Below are positions 51,450 through 62,337 of a stretch of 64,000 nt of DNA, piece by piece (positions within the stretch are counted from its first letter, which is position 1; every line of letters starts with the position of its first letter). The notes under the pieces were generated by a model that worked only from the letters and a program-made list of their open reading frames with translations, was not told the DNA's origin and ran no database searches. A program made the translations under genes and the position numbers. The stretch spans positions 1-64,000 of the forward strand of contig DATKOR010000080.1 of NCBI GenBank assembly GCA_035524495.1. The letters run 5' to 3'. The stretch comes from CAIKZZ01 sp035524495. Its GTDB lineage: Bacteria; Pseudomonadota; Gammaproteobacteria; Steroidobacterales; Steroidobacteraceae.

Positions 51450-52748
51450 TCACTCGAGCACGCCGGTGAGACCGGCGTAGACGCCGAAGCCCGCCGTCAC
51501 GGCGATCGTCGCCAGCACCACGAACGCATAGCGGCCGCGCAGCCGGTGCGGCTCCGGCAGCCGCCGCGCCAGCAGGTACAGGAAGCCGAGCACGATCGGC
51601 AGCAGCAGCGCGTTCATGACCTGCACCGCGACGCTGAGGCTCACGAGGTTGACGCCCGAGGTCACGAGCAGCGCGCCGGCCGCGAGCGACACCGTGTAGA
51701 TGCCGTAGAACCACGGCGCCTCGCGCGGCGCGTGGGCGAGCGAGTGGCGCACGCCGAGCACCTCGCCGAGCGTGCGCGCCGCCGTCAGCGTCACGACGAT
51801 CGTCGCGACGAGCGCCGAGCCCGTCATGCCGAGCGCGAACAGGATCCTGCCGGTCGTGGTGCCGAGGAACGGCGTGATGGCGCCCGCGATCTGCTGCACC
51901 GTGTCGAGCGCGGCGTGCTCGCGCGCAGTGCCGATCGTCGCCGCGGTCGCGACCAGCACGCTCGCCATGATCACCTGCGTGACGATCGCGCCGAGCGCCG
52001 TGTCCCAGCGCGCGGCGCCCAGGTCGCCGATCGCGAGGCGCTTCTCGACGACCGCCGACTGCTGGTAGAAGACCATCCACGGCATGATGACGGCACCGAT
52101 GTTCGCGGCGACGAGGTACAGGTAGCGCGGCTCGTGCCACGGGATGCTGACGAGCCCGGCGCTGACGGCGGCCATGTCCGGGTGGGCGCGCCACGCGACG
52201 AGCAGGAAGACGAGCTCGAACGCCCCGACGCCCATCGCGATCCGCTCGACCGAGAGGTAGGAGCCGGTATAGGCCATCAGCGTGAGTCCGCCGACGACGA
52301 CCGCCATCGTCAGCGGCACCGGGACGCCGAACAAGAGCCCGACGCCCGCGAGGCCGCTGAGCTCGGAGAGCAGCGCGCCGATGCACGCGAGCACCAGCGT
52401 GCCGACCGACACCCAGGCCCAGCCGCGCCCGTAGTAGTCGCGTATCAGCTCGCCGTGACCGCGGCCCGACACGATGCCGAGCCGCACGGTCAGCTCCTGG
52501 ACGACGAACAGGATCGGGACCAGCACGAGCTGCAGCAGCAGCAGCCGGTAGCCCCACTGTGCGCCGCTCTGCGCCGCCGTGATGATGCTGCCGGCATCGG
52601 TGTCGGCGAGCATGACGACGATGCCGGGCCCCGCGACGAGCGCGAAGCGCGCCCAGCGCGAGCGGCGCGGCGCGACGGGGAGGTCGGGCGTGATGGCGGC
52701 CACGGTCGCGCGCTCGCCGATCTGGCTCTCAGAAGCTGTATCCGACAC
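51450..52748 (-). CDS. NRAMP-family divalent-metal transporter, variant metal site
   Basis: The 432-residue inner-membrane protein has about 11 helices. In helix 1 the canonical DPGN is replaced (VVMLADTDAGSIITAAQSGA, reading DAGS). Helix 6 keeps the methionine but lacks the usual His (NIGAVIMPWMVFYQQSAVVE instead of MPHN). Other family features include QELTVRLGIVSGRGHGELI and ALSxLSGxAG-like turns. It probably imports Fe2+ or Mn2+ with protons, but the altered site makes specificity uncertain. The GTG start lies within the last 20 bp of the porin gene. Confidence 0.88.
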   Translation of the reverse strand: MSDTASESQIGERATVAAITPDLPVAPRRSRWARFALVAGPGIVVMLADTDAGSIITAAQSGAQWGYRLLLLQLVLVPILFVVQELTVRLGIVSGRGHGELIRDYYGRGWAWVSVGTLVLACIGALLSELSGLAGVGLLFGVPVPLTMAVVVGGLTLMAYTGSYLSVERIAMGVGAFELVFLLVAWRAHPDMAAVSAGLVSIPWHEPRYLYLVAANIGAVIMPWMVFYQQSAVVEKRLAIGDLGAARWDTALGAIVTQVIMASVLVATAATIGTAREHAALDTVQQIAGAITPFLGTTTGRILFALGMTGSALVATIVVTLTAARTLGEVLGVRHSLAHAPREAPWFYGIYTVSLAAGALLVTSGVNLVSLSVAVQVMNALLLPIVLGFLYLLARRLPEPHRLRGRYAFVVLATIAVTAGFGVYAGLTGVLE

Positions 52749-54033
52749 CGAGGTTCATTCCGTTCTTGTTGCTGTAGGCGAGGTTGCGCTGGTAGTCGAC
52801 CTTGAGCACGACGCCACTCGTGACGTAGAGGCTCGCGCCGAGCGTCCAGACCCGGTCGTCCGGCATCACGATCGCCCCGTCCGCGGCCGACAGCGTGCCG
52901 AACGCCGCGGCGTCGTTGTACTGCTCGTAGCGCAGGAACGGGTTCAGCGCGAAGCGATCGTTATGCCAGAGTTTATAGGCAGCCTGCAGGAAGCCGCCTT
53001 CGAAAAGCGAAGGCACGAGCGCCGGGGTCGCGGATGGGGCGAGGGCGAGGAAGCCCTCGTTGAGCGCCTCGGTGCGACTGATCGTGCCGCGCGCGTAGAC
53101 GCCCGAGAGGTCCCAGCCGGCGACCGTGTAGCGCGCATGGGCGTCGGCCAGCACGAGTCGTGAGTCGTTGCCCGCGAAGCCCGGCTGCTGCTGGCCGACC
53201 TTGCCGGTGAATACGGCGGCGCCGAGCTGCAGGCCCGGGTAGCCGCGCCAGTTGAGCGCCGCGTAGCCGGAGAGGTCGCGGGCCGCCGCGAACTGGCCTT
53301 CGCCGTGGATCGCCTGCAGGGGTCCCTCGTCGCGTCCTTCGGGCGAGGCGGGATCCCACTTGTTGAGGTTGAAGCCCGTCGTGAGGCCGACCTCCCAGGT
53401 GAGCGCCGCCTCGGTCGTACCCGAGAGCCCGATCCCAACCTCGCGCCAGGTGCTCGGGATGATCACGCGCTCGACCTGGTCGCGGAACACGCCGTAGTAG
53501 GCCGTCGGCTCGTGGTTCTGGTTGATGAGGCCGAAGGGCATCAGGAAGAGCCCGGCCTTGGCGCGCAGGCCGCTGTCGAACTCGTGCTCCACCCAAAGCT
53601 GCTCGACCTCGGCCTCGCCCTGGTCGCTCGCCGAGGTCACCGCGTGCTCCCACTCCCACTCGCCGACCATCCGCGTCTGGTCATCGAAGCGGTGCTGCAG
53701 CACGATGACTGCGCGCTGCACGTCGACGGTCGCCGCCTCCGGGGCATCGGACGGCCGGTTGTAGCCGACCTCGCCGTAGCTCGAAACGGTCGTCGACTCG
53801 GCCCAGTCGGCGCGCCCGCTCGGCGCCTGGGCGACCTGAACCTCCGGGCGGGGGCCCTGCGTGCTCTCGAGGCGGCGGACCTTCTCCTGCAGTTCGGCGT
53901 TCTGCTGCTCGAGGGCATCGATGCGGCGCGCGAGCGACTCGAGCGACGGGACGTCGGCGCGCACGGCGCCGGCGAGGCCGAGCGAGAGCCCGAGGACGCA
54001 GGCGAGCAGGGGACGAAATCTCAGGCGGAACAT
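52729..54033 (-). CDS. Outer-membrane porin with N-terminal coiled coil
   Basis: The 434-residue protein has a Sec signal peptide (cut after VRA), a short coiled coil (LESLARRIDALEQQNAELQE KVRRLE, about 30-58) and a porin barrel with strands such as VQRAVIVLQHRFDDQTRMVG, KAGLFLMPFGLINQNHEPTA, GYAALNWRGYPGLQLGAAVF and a terminal NLGVGYSF ending in Phe. The coiled coil plus barrel recalls OprP/OprO-like and related porins. GAGGAAAAG precedes the ATG. It is the first gene after the Fur box and probably supplies the outer-membrane step of the uptake system. Confidence 0.87.
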   Translation of the reverse strand: MFRLRFRPLLACVLGLSLGLAGAVRADVPSLESLARRIDALEQQNAELQEKVRRLESTQGPRPEVQVAQAPSGRADWAESTTVSSYGEVGYNRPSDAPEAATVDVQRAVIVLQHRFDDQTRMVGEWEWEHAVTSASDQGEAEVEQLWVEHEFDSGLRAKAGLFLMPFGLINQNHEPTAYYGVFRDQVERVIIPSTWREVGIGLSGTTEAALTWEVGLTTGFNLNKWDPASPEGRDEGPLQAIHGEGQFAAARDLSGYAALNWRGYPGLQLGAAVFTGKVGQQQPGFAGNDSRLVLADAHARYTVAGWDLSGVYARGTISRTEALNEGFLALAPSATPALVPSLFEGGFLQAAYKLWHNDRFALNPFLRYEQYNDAAAFGTLSAADGAIVMPDDRVWTLGASLYVTSGVVLKVDYQRNLAYSNKNGMNLGVGYSF

Positions 54034-54185
54034 GATCTTTTCCTCAAGTGTTCACAAGCGCTCGAGCCGCTGTAAAGGGGCGGATTCCGACGGCGCCTCG
54101 GGGGGTCCGGCAGGAACTCTCGTGACCCTCGCGGACGTCGACTGCCACCATCCGCACTCGAACCTCTCCCTTGGCGCGGGAAAGG

Positions 54186-54213
54186 ATTCTAGATGGGAAT
54201 GATTCCCATTACC
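54186..54213 (-). promoter_or_regulatory. Fur box overlapping the porin-operon promoter
   Basis: GGGAATGATTCCCATTACC (54195-54213) matches the 19-bp Fur consensus GATAATGATAATCATTATC at 13 positions, and its core ATGGGAAT-G-ATTCCCAT (54193-54209) is a perfect palindrome. A -10-like TAGAAT (complement of 54186-54191) lies immediately beside it, so bound Fur would block RNA polymerase. The -35 is weak (TGGTAA at about 17 bp). The site is about 160 bp upstream of the porin ATG. Confidence 0.75.
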
Positions 54214-54261
54214 ACTTGGGGATTACCGAAACGACTGCTTTGACATAAGGAGGGCATCCGC

Positions 54262-54924
54262 CTACCGCCAGGACCCGGCCGGAATGCCGAGCGCCCGTGC
54301 GCGGCGGCGCGCCGCGTTCGAGCCGTTCACGAGGAGCGCGCGGTCGGCGCGCGCGAGGTGCTCGAGATCGGAGCCGGCGTTGCCGTAGGCGGTGATCGCC
54401 GCACCCGGATGGCGCGCGCGCAGCGCCTCGAGGCAGCGCGTCTTCTCGCTGCCGCGACGGTTGGCGGTCGCGAGCGCCCCGTCCAGGCGCTCTGCGGCCC
54501 AGCGCACCTCGGTGCAGATGACCTCGTCGAAGCCGAGTCGCGCGCCGATCGCCTGCACGTAGAAATCCGTGCTCGCCGACAGCAGCACGAGGTAGTCGCC
54601 GGCCGCGCGGTGGCGCTCGATCGCGGCGAGCGCCGCGGGCCGGAGCAGCGAGGGCAGGCGCGCTGCCACGAAGCGCTCGGTCAAGCGCGCGACCTCGGCG
54701 CGCCGGAGCCCGCCGAGCGCGGCGCGGATGACCCGGCTCTTGAGCGCGCCGCGGTCGCGGTCGATCGCGAAGCGCGCGAGGATGAACGGCAGCGGCCAGA
54801 GCCGGCCGATCCGCGCCGGATGCACGGCGAGCGCGTCGCCGAGGTAGCGCGCGAGCGTGTCGTGCCAGGTGATCGTGCCGTCGAGGTCGAACACCGCGAC
54901 GCCGCGCGCCGAAGCGCGCGGCAC
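54262..54924 (-). CDS. HAD-IB family phosphatase (SerB-like)
   Basis: The 220-residue HAD hydrolase has motif I VAVFDLDGTITWHD (nucleophile Asp13), a helical cap (HPARIGRLWPLPFILARFAI), motif II LVLLSASTDFYVQAIG, the Lys in GSEKTRCLE and motif IV TAYGNAGSDLEHL. The YGNxxxD form of motif IV is usual for subfamily IB enzymes that are not phosphoserine phosphatases. The substrate is unknown. The GTG at 54924 is chosen because no ATG exists nearby. It begins 26 bp after the acnA stop on the same strand. Confidence 0.85.
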   Translation of the reverse strand: MPRASARGVAVFDLDGTITWHDTLARYLGDALAVHPARIGRLWPLPFILARFAIDRDRGALKSRVIRAALGGLRRAEVARLTERFVAARLPSLLRPAALAAIERHRAAGDYLVLLSASTDFYVQAIGARLGFDEVICTEVRWAAERLDGALATANRRGSEKTRCLEALRARHPGAAITAYGNAGSDLEHLARADRALLVNGSNAARRRARALGIPAGSWR

Positions 54925-54950
54925 CGCGTCCGGCGGCGTGGCCGGCCCCG

Positions 54951-57638
<2,688 letters not shown>

Positions 57639-57659
57639 GGGTCCTCCGGCGTGGACCCA

Positions 57660-58754
57660 CTAATTATACTGGGATGCCGCTCCCTGCGTGCTGACGATGA
57701 CGCCGCCGCCGAGGCACTCGTCGTCCCTGTAGAGCGCCGCATACTGGCCCGGCGCCACGGCAAAGAGCGGCGCGCCGAGCGCGAGCGACGCGCCGTCGGC
57801 CCGCCACGACACGCGCGCCGGCACCGCGGCCTGGCGGTGACGCACCTGCACGCCGCACTCGAGCTCGGCGGCGGGCGCGGCGCCGAGCCAGTGCACCGGG
57901 CCGGTCGCGAGCGCGCGCGACTGCAGCAGCGGATGGTCGTGGCCCTGCACCGCGATCAGCGCGTTGCGCCTGGGATCCTTGGCCGCGACGTACCACGCGT
58001 CGCCGCGCTTCGCGCGCAGGCCGCCAATCCTCAGGCCGTGGCGCTGGCCGATCGTGTGGAACATCAGGCCCTCGTGCGTGCCGAGCCGCTCGCCGTCCGG
58101 CGTCTCGATCGGGCCCGGCGCGGGCGCGAGATAGCCGGCGAGGAACTCGCGGAACGGCCGCTCGCCGATGAAGCAGATGCCGGTGCTGTCGGGCCGGTCG
58201 TGCACCGGCAGTCCCGCGCGACGCGCGAGCTCGCGCACCTCGGCCTTCGTGAGCTCGCCGAGCGGGAACTCGGCGGATGCAAGCGCCGCGTGCGGCACCT
58301 GCTGCAGGAAGTAGGACTGGTCCTTGTCGCGGTCGCGCGCGCGCAGCAGCCGCGCGCCGGCCGGGCCGTGCTCGAGCCGCGCGTAGTGGCCGGTCGCGAG
58401 GCGCTCGGCGCCGAGGCGCCGCGCGTAGGCGAGGCAGACGCCGAACTTGACCTCGCGGTTGCACAGGACGTCGGGATTCGGCGTCAGGCCTTCGCGATAG
58501 CCATCGAGGAACTCGCGGAACACGCGCTCGCGGTACTCGGAAGCGAAGCTGACCCGGTGCAGCGCAATGCCGAGCTCATCCGCAACCGCGCGCGCCGCCT
58601 GCCAGTCGGCCGCCGCCGTGCAGTAGCCGTCCTCGTCGGCGTCCCAGTTCGTCATGTGCAGCGCCGCGACCTCGCGGCCCGCGCGCTTCAAAAGGAGTGC
58701 CGCGACGGCCGAATCGACGCCACCCGACAGTGCCACGATGACCCGCTCGCCCAT
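57660..58754 (-). CDS. mnmA: tRNA-specific 2-thiouridylase MnmA
   Basis: MnmA (364 residues) thiolates U34 of tRNA-Lys, -Glu and -Gln using ATP and a sulfur relay. It has the PP-loop VIVALSGGVDSAVAAL, the catalytic Cys98 (NPDVLCNREVKFG) and Cys194 (DSTGICFIGERPFREFL), TGHYAR, KDQSYFLQQV and the C-terminal beta-barrel QYAALYRDDECLGGGVI. The tRNA-Lys(UUU) gene earlier in the window is one expected substrate. A perfect TATAAT lies 7 nt before the ATG with no Shine-Dalgarno, suggesting a leaderless mRNA. Confidence 0.97.
   Translation of the reverse strand: MGERVIVALSGGVDSAVAALLLKRAGREVAALHMTNWDADEDGYCTAAADWQAARAVADELGIALHRVSFASEYRERVFREFLDGYREGLTPNPDVLCNREVKFGVCLAYARRLGAERLATGHYARLEHGPAGARLLRARDRDKDQSYFLQQVPHAALASAEFPLGELTKAEVRELARRAGLPVHDRPDSTGICFIGERPFREFLAGYLAPAPGPIETPDGERLGTHEGLMFHTIGQRHGLRIGGLRAKRGDAWYVAAKDPRRNALIAVQGHDHPLLQSRALATGPVHWLGAAPAAELECGVQVRHRQAAVPARVSWRADGASLALGAPLFAVAPGQYAALYRDDECLGGGVIVSTQGAASQYN
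57663..57668 (-). promoter_or_regulatory. -10 hexamer of acnA inside the mnmA 3-prime end
   Basis: On the minus strand TATAAT is formed by the last sense codons and stop of mnmA (CAG TAT AAT TAG). It lies 24 nt before the acnA ATG, allowing a short leader that includes GGAGGA. No good -35 is seen. Confidence 0.4.
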
Positions 58755-58761
58755 GCGGGGA

Positions 58762-58767
58762 ATTATA
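58762..58767 (-). promoter_or_regulatory. -10 hexamer of mnmA
   Basis: A consensus TATAAT on the minus strand ends 7 nt before the mnmA ATG (58754). The spacing predicts transcription starting at the start codon. No -35 consensus was identified. Confidence 0.45.
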
Positions 58768-58784
58768 GCGAAGCGCGGCAGTCC

Positions 58785-59300
58785 TCAGCCCGACAGCGCC
58801 TGGGCGCGCGGTGTCGCGACCTGGTTCCAGCCGGTATCGAAGTGCTCGAGGTAGAGGCGGGCGACGCCGGGGTTTCTGAGCTCGCAGATGCCGTCCCAGC
58901 GCGAGGCCTGCAGCCGGTACAGCGTCGCCTGGTCGTCGGCGATCATGTAGCTGCATGGGTTCTCGCGAAACGGCGACTGGGCGTTCCTGATCTCGATGTA
59001 GCTCGTGAGCTTGCGGGCGATCGCGATGAACTCGTGCCGGCTGTACATGATGCGCGCCGGGTTCAGCACCAGCACGCGCACCTTCGCGAAGCGCGGCCCG
59101 AGCACCAGGCGCTTGATCGCGTCGATGAACGGCGGGTACTCGTAGACCTCGGACTCTAGGCTGTGCGTCAGGAGCGTGAGCACGCGCTGCGCGCTCGAGG
59201 CGACGGTGGTCGCGGCGATGCGCACCTCGTCGGCCGTCGAGAGGATCGTGCGCGGCTCGGTGAGCCGCGGGATCGGCACGTTGCTCGGCGGAATATGCAC
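58785..59300 (-). CDS. Hypothetical protein, DUF7931-like
   Basis: The 171-residue soluble protein runs VHIPPSNVPIPRLTEPRTIL, STADEVRIAATTVASSAQRV, LTLLTHSLESEVYEYPPFID, AIKRLVLGPRFAKVRVLVLN, then FIAIARKLTSYIEIR and a C-terminal LQASRWDGICELRNPGVARL. The order (stress on aligned helix, then VRVLVLN strand, then a conserved Arg-rich patch) recalls the DUF7931 domain and a half of a phospholipase-D-like fold, but the HKD motif is missing. The GTG start has GGAGGAG 5 nt upstream. The function is unknown. Confidence 0.65.
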   Translation of the reverse strand: MHIPPSNVPIPRLTEPRTILSTADEVRIAATTVASSAQRVLTLLTHSLESEVYEYPPFIDAIKRLVLGPRFAKVRVLVLNPARIMYSRHEFIAIARKLTSYIEIRNAQSPFRENPCSYMIADDQATLYRLQASRWDGICELRNPGVARLYLEHFDTGWNQVATPRAQALSG

Positions 59301-59512
59301 GCGCCTCCTCCGGTGACGGAGACCTGCCTCGCTTGCACCCGTCGGCGGCGAGGCGCAGCGCCGCTTCGCTGGCGCGCACCGGACCTCGACCGGGCCGGTG
59401 CGGCGCAGCCTTGAGCATGCTACCCGTGGAGTCAGGGTCGGCCGTGCCGACTGGTTCACGCTTCGGGGCGGGCGGGCGCCCGGCGCCGGGCCAAAAGGCG
59501 CTGCGCGGCGGC

Positions 59513-60898
59513 TCAGGCTTCGCGCGCGAGCTCGGCCGCGAGGCCGATGTAGTCGGCGGGCTTGAGGTGCGCGAGCCGCTCGCGGACCTCGGGTGGCAGC
59601 GGGAGCTTCGCGACGAAGGCCTTGAGCGCCTCGGCGTCGATGCGCTGGCCGCGCGTCAGCGCCTTCAGACGCTCGTAGGCGTTTGGTACGCCGTAGCGGC
59701 GCATCACCGTCTGCACCGCCTCGCCGAGCACTTCCCAGTTGGCGTCGAGGTCGGACGCGAGGCGCCCGGCATCCGCCTCGAGGCGGCCGAGGCCGCGCTC
59801 GATCGACTTGTAGGCGAGCAGCGCGTGCGCGAGCGCGACGCCGAGGTTCCTGAGCACCGTCGAGTCGGTGAGGTCGCGCTGCCAGCGCGACACCGGCAGC
59901 TTGTCGGCGAAATGCCGCAACAGCGCGTTCGCGATCCCGAGGTTGCCTTCGCCGTTCTCGAAGTCGATGGGGTTGACCTTGTGCGGCATCGTCGAGCTGC
60001 CGACCTCGCCCGAGACGATGCGCTGGCGGAAGTAGCCGAGCGACACGTAGCCCCAGGTGTCGCGCGCGAAGTCGATGAGGATCGTGTTGACGCGCGCCAG
60101 CGCGTCGCAGTACTCGGCGATCCAGTCGTGCGGCTCGATCTGCGTCGTGTACGCGTTCCAGCCCAGTCCGAGGCGCTGCACGAAGCGCTCGCCGGCCGTG
60201 CGCCAGTCGCGGTCGGGATAGGCGACGAGGTGTGCGTTGAAGTTGCCGACCGCGCCGTTGAGCTTGCCGAGCGGCTCGACGGCGGCGAGCGCGGCGCGTG
60301 CGCGCGCGAGCCGCCTTGCGACGTTTGCGAGCTCCTTGCCGAGCGTCGTCGGGCTCGCGCTCTGGCCGTGCGTGCGCGACAGCATCGCGAGCCCGGCGAG
60401 CTCGTGCGCCTTGGCGGCGAGCGCGGCCCGGATCCGCTCGATCGCCGGCAGGAGCACCTGGTCGCGGGCGCTCTTCAGCATCAGCGCGTAGGCGAGGTTG
60501 TTGATGTCCTCGGAAGTGCACGCGAAGTGCACGAACTCGAGCTCGGCGGGCTGGGCGCCGGCGGCGGCGAGCTTGCCGCGCACGTAGTACTCGACGGCCT
60601 TGACGTCGTGGTTGATGCGCAGCTCCTCGTCCTTGACCGCGGCCGCCTCGCCCGGTGCGCCGCGCGCCGCGAGCGTGCCGGCGGCGTCGAGCACCGTGCG
60701 CTTCATCATCGCGAGCTCGGGGAGCTTCAGCTCCTCGGCCAGGAACAGGAACCACTCGGCCTCGACCCGGACGCGGTGGCGTATCAGCGCCGCCTCGCTG
60801 AACAGGGCTCTCAGCTCACGACACTTGTCGGCGTAGCGACCATCGACCGGCGACAGCGCCTCGAGGGCCCCGGCCGGCTCCGCGGTGCGATCAGTCAC
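59513..60898 (-). CDS. purB: Adenylosuccinate lyase
   Basis: PurB (461 residues) cleaves SAICAR and adenylosuccinate in purine synthesis. Signatures are LEALSPVDGRYADKCRELRA, the catalytic His regions FVHFACTSEDINNLAYALML and MLSRTHGQSASPTTLGKEL, NGAVGNFNAHL, and the fumarase-superfamily loop VGSSTMPHKVNPIDFENGEG. It is the long E. coli-type enzyme. The GTG at 60898 has GAGG 7 nt upstream and is preferred over the in-frame ATG at 60937, which has no ribosome-binding site. It is divergent from fumC. Confidence 0.97.
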   Translation of the reverse strand: MTDRTAEPAGALEALSPVDGRYADKCRELRALFSEAALIRHRVRVEAEWFLFLAEELKLPELAMMKRTVLDAAGTLAARGAPGEAAAVKDEELRINHDVKAVEYYVRGKLAAAGAQPAELEFVHFACTSEDINNLAYALMLKSARDQVLLPAIERIRAALAAKAHELAGLAMLSRTHGQSASPTTLGKELANVARRLARARAALAAVEPLGKLNGAVGNFNAHLVAYPDRDWRTAGERFVQRLGLGWNAYTTQIEPHDWIAEYCDALARVNTILIDFARDTWGYVSLGYFRQRIVSGEVGSSTMPHKVNPIDFENGEGNLGIANALLRHFADKLPVSRWQRDLTDSTVLRNLGVALAHALLAYKSIERGLGRLEADAGRLASDLDANWEVLGEAVQTVMRRYGVPNAYERLKALTRGQRIDAEALKAFVAKLPLPPEVRERLAHLKPADYIGLAAELAREA

Positions 60899-60957
60899 GG
60901 TCGTGCCTCGCAATGAGATGCTAGGATGCGAAAGCATAACGTATCGCCCCGACTCGC

Positions 60958-62337
60958 ATGGCCGAAACGGACCACAGGCTAGAGCACGACAGCATGGGCG
61001 CGGTGGCGGTACCGGCCGCGGCGCTGTGGGGCGCGCAGACCGAACGCGCGCGCCAGAATTTCCGCCTGAGCGGACTGACGCTGCCGCCGCGCTTCATCGC
61101 CGCGCTCGCGCTCGTCAAGTGGGCAGCGGCGCGTGCCAACGCCGCGCTCGGTGCGCTCGAGCCCGGGACCGCGCAGGCGATCGAGCGCGCGGCGCTCGCG
61201 ATCGCCGCCGGCGAGCACGCCGATGCCTTTCCGCTCGACGTCTACCAGACGGGCTCGGGCACGAGCACCAACATGAACCTCAACGAGGTCATCGCGACGC
61301 TCGCCGGGCGCGCGCTCGGCCGCGCGGTGCACCCGAACGACGAGGTCAACCGGAGCCAGAGCAGCAACGACTGCATCCCGACCGCGATCCACGTGGCGTC
61401 CGCGCTCGCCGTCGCGCGCGAGGTCGACCCGGCGCTCGCGCATCTCGCCGACACGATCGGGCGGCGCGAGCGCGAGCTCGCGTCCATCGTCAAGACCGGG
61501 CGCACTCATTTAATGGACGCGCTGCCGCTGACGCTCGGCCAGGAGCTCTCCGCCTGGCGCACGCAGGTCGAGGATGCGCGCGCGCGGCTCGGCGCCGCGA
61601 TGCCGCGGCTGCTGCGGCTCGCGCAGGGCGCGACCGCGATCGGCACTGGCCTCAACGCTCCGGCGGGCTTCGGCGCGCGCGTCGCCGCTGAACTCGCGGC
61701 GCGCACCGGGTTAATCTTCGTCCCGCACCCCAATCCCTTCGCGGCGCTGGCCTCGCAGGACGCGGCCGTCGAGTGCTCGGCGGCGCTGCGCGGCGCGGCC
61801 GTCGCGCTCACCAAGGTCGCCAACGACCTGCGCTGGATGAACTCCGGCCCGCTCGCCGGCCTCGGCGAAATCGAGCTGCCGGCGCTGCAGCCCGGCTCCT
61901 CGATCATGCCGGGCAAGGTCAACCCGGTCGCCGCCGAGGCGGCGCTGATGGCGGCGGCGCAGGTCGTCGGCCTCGACACCGCGATCGCGATCGCCGGCCA
62001 GTCGGGCGCGTTTCAGCTGAACGTCATGCTGCCCCTGATCGCCCACGACCTCGATGCCGAGGCGACGCTGGTCGCCGGCGCCGCGCGCACGCTCGCCGAC
62101 GAGGCGATCGCCGGCTTCAAGGTCAACGCCGAGCGGCTCGCCGGCCCGCTCGCGCGCAACCCGGTCCTCGTGACCGCGCTCAACACGCTGATCGGCTACG
62201 AGGCGGGCGCGGCGATCGCGAAGGAAGCCTACGCGACCGGCGAACCGATCCTCGAGGTCGCGCTCAGGCGGACCTCGCTGTCGCGCGCCGAGCTCGAGCA
62301 GCTGCTCGACCCCAGACGCCTGACGGGCGCGCGATGA
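60958..62337 (+). CDS. fumC: Class II fumarate hydratase
   Basis: The 459-residue, iron-free fumarase hydrates fumarate to malate in the TCA cycle. It shows DSMGAVAVPAAALWGAQTER, TGSGTSTNMNLNEVIA, NDEVNRSQSSNDCIPTAIH, KTGRTHLMDALPLTLGQEL, GTGLNAP and the signature loop PGSSIMPGKVNP. It is the oxidant-resistant class that does not need an iron-sulfur cluster. The 59 bp separating it from purB contains AT-rich sequence (AAGCATAACGTAT) that probably holds divergent promoters. The stop overlaps the NUDIX gene (ATGA). Confidence 0.97.
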   Translation: MAETDHRLEHDSMGAVAVPAAALWGAQTERARQNFRLSGLTLPPRFIAALALVKWAAARANAALGALEPGTAQAIERAALAIAAGEHADAFPLDVYQTGSGTSTNMNLNEVIATLAGRALGRAVHPNDEVNRSQSSNDCIPTAIHVASALAVAREVDPALAHLADTIGRRERELASIVKTGRTHLMDALPLTLGQELSAWRTQVEDARARLGAAMPRLLRLAQGATAIGTGLNAPAGFGARVAAELAARTGLIFVPHPNPFAALASQDAAVECSAALRGAAVALTKVANDLRWMNSGPLAGLGEIELPALQPGSSIMPGKVNPVAAEAALMAAAQVVGLDTAIAIAGQSGAFQLNVMLPLIAHDLDAEATLVAGAARTLADEAIAGFKVNAERLAGPLARNPVLVTALNTLIGYEAGAAIAKEAYATGEPILEVALRRTSLSRAELEQLLDPRRLTGAR

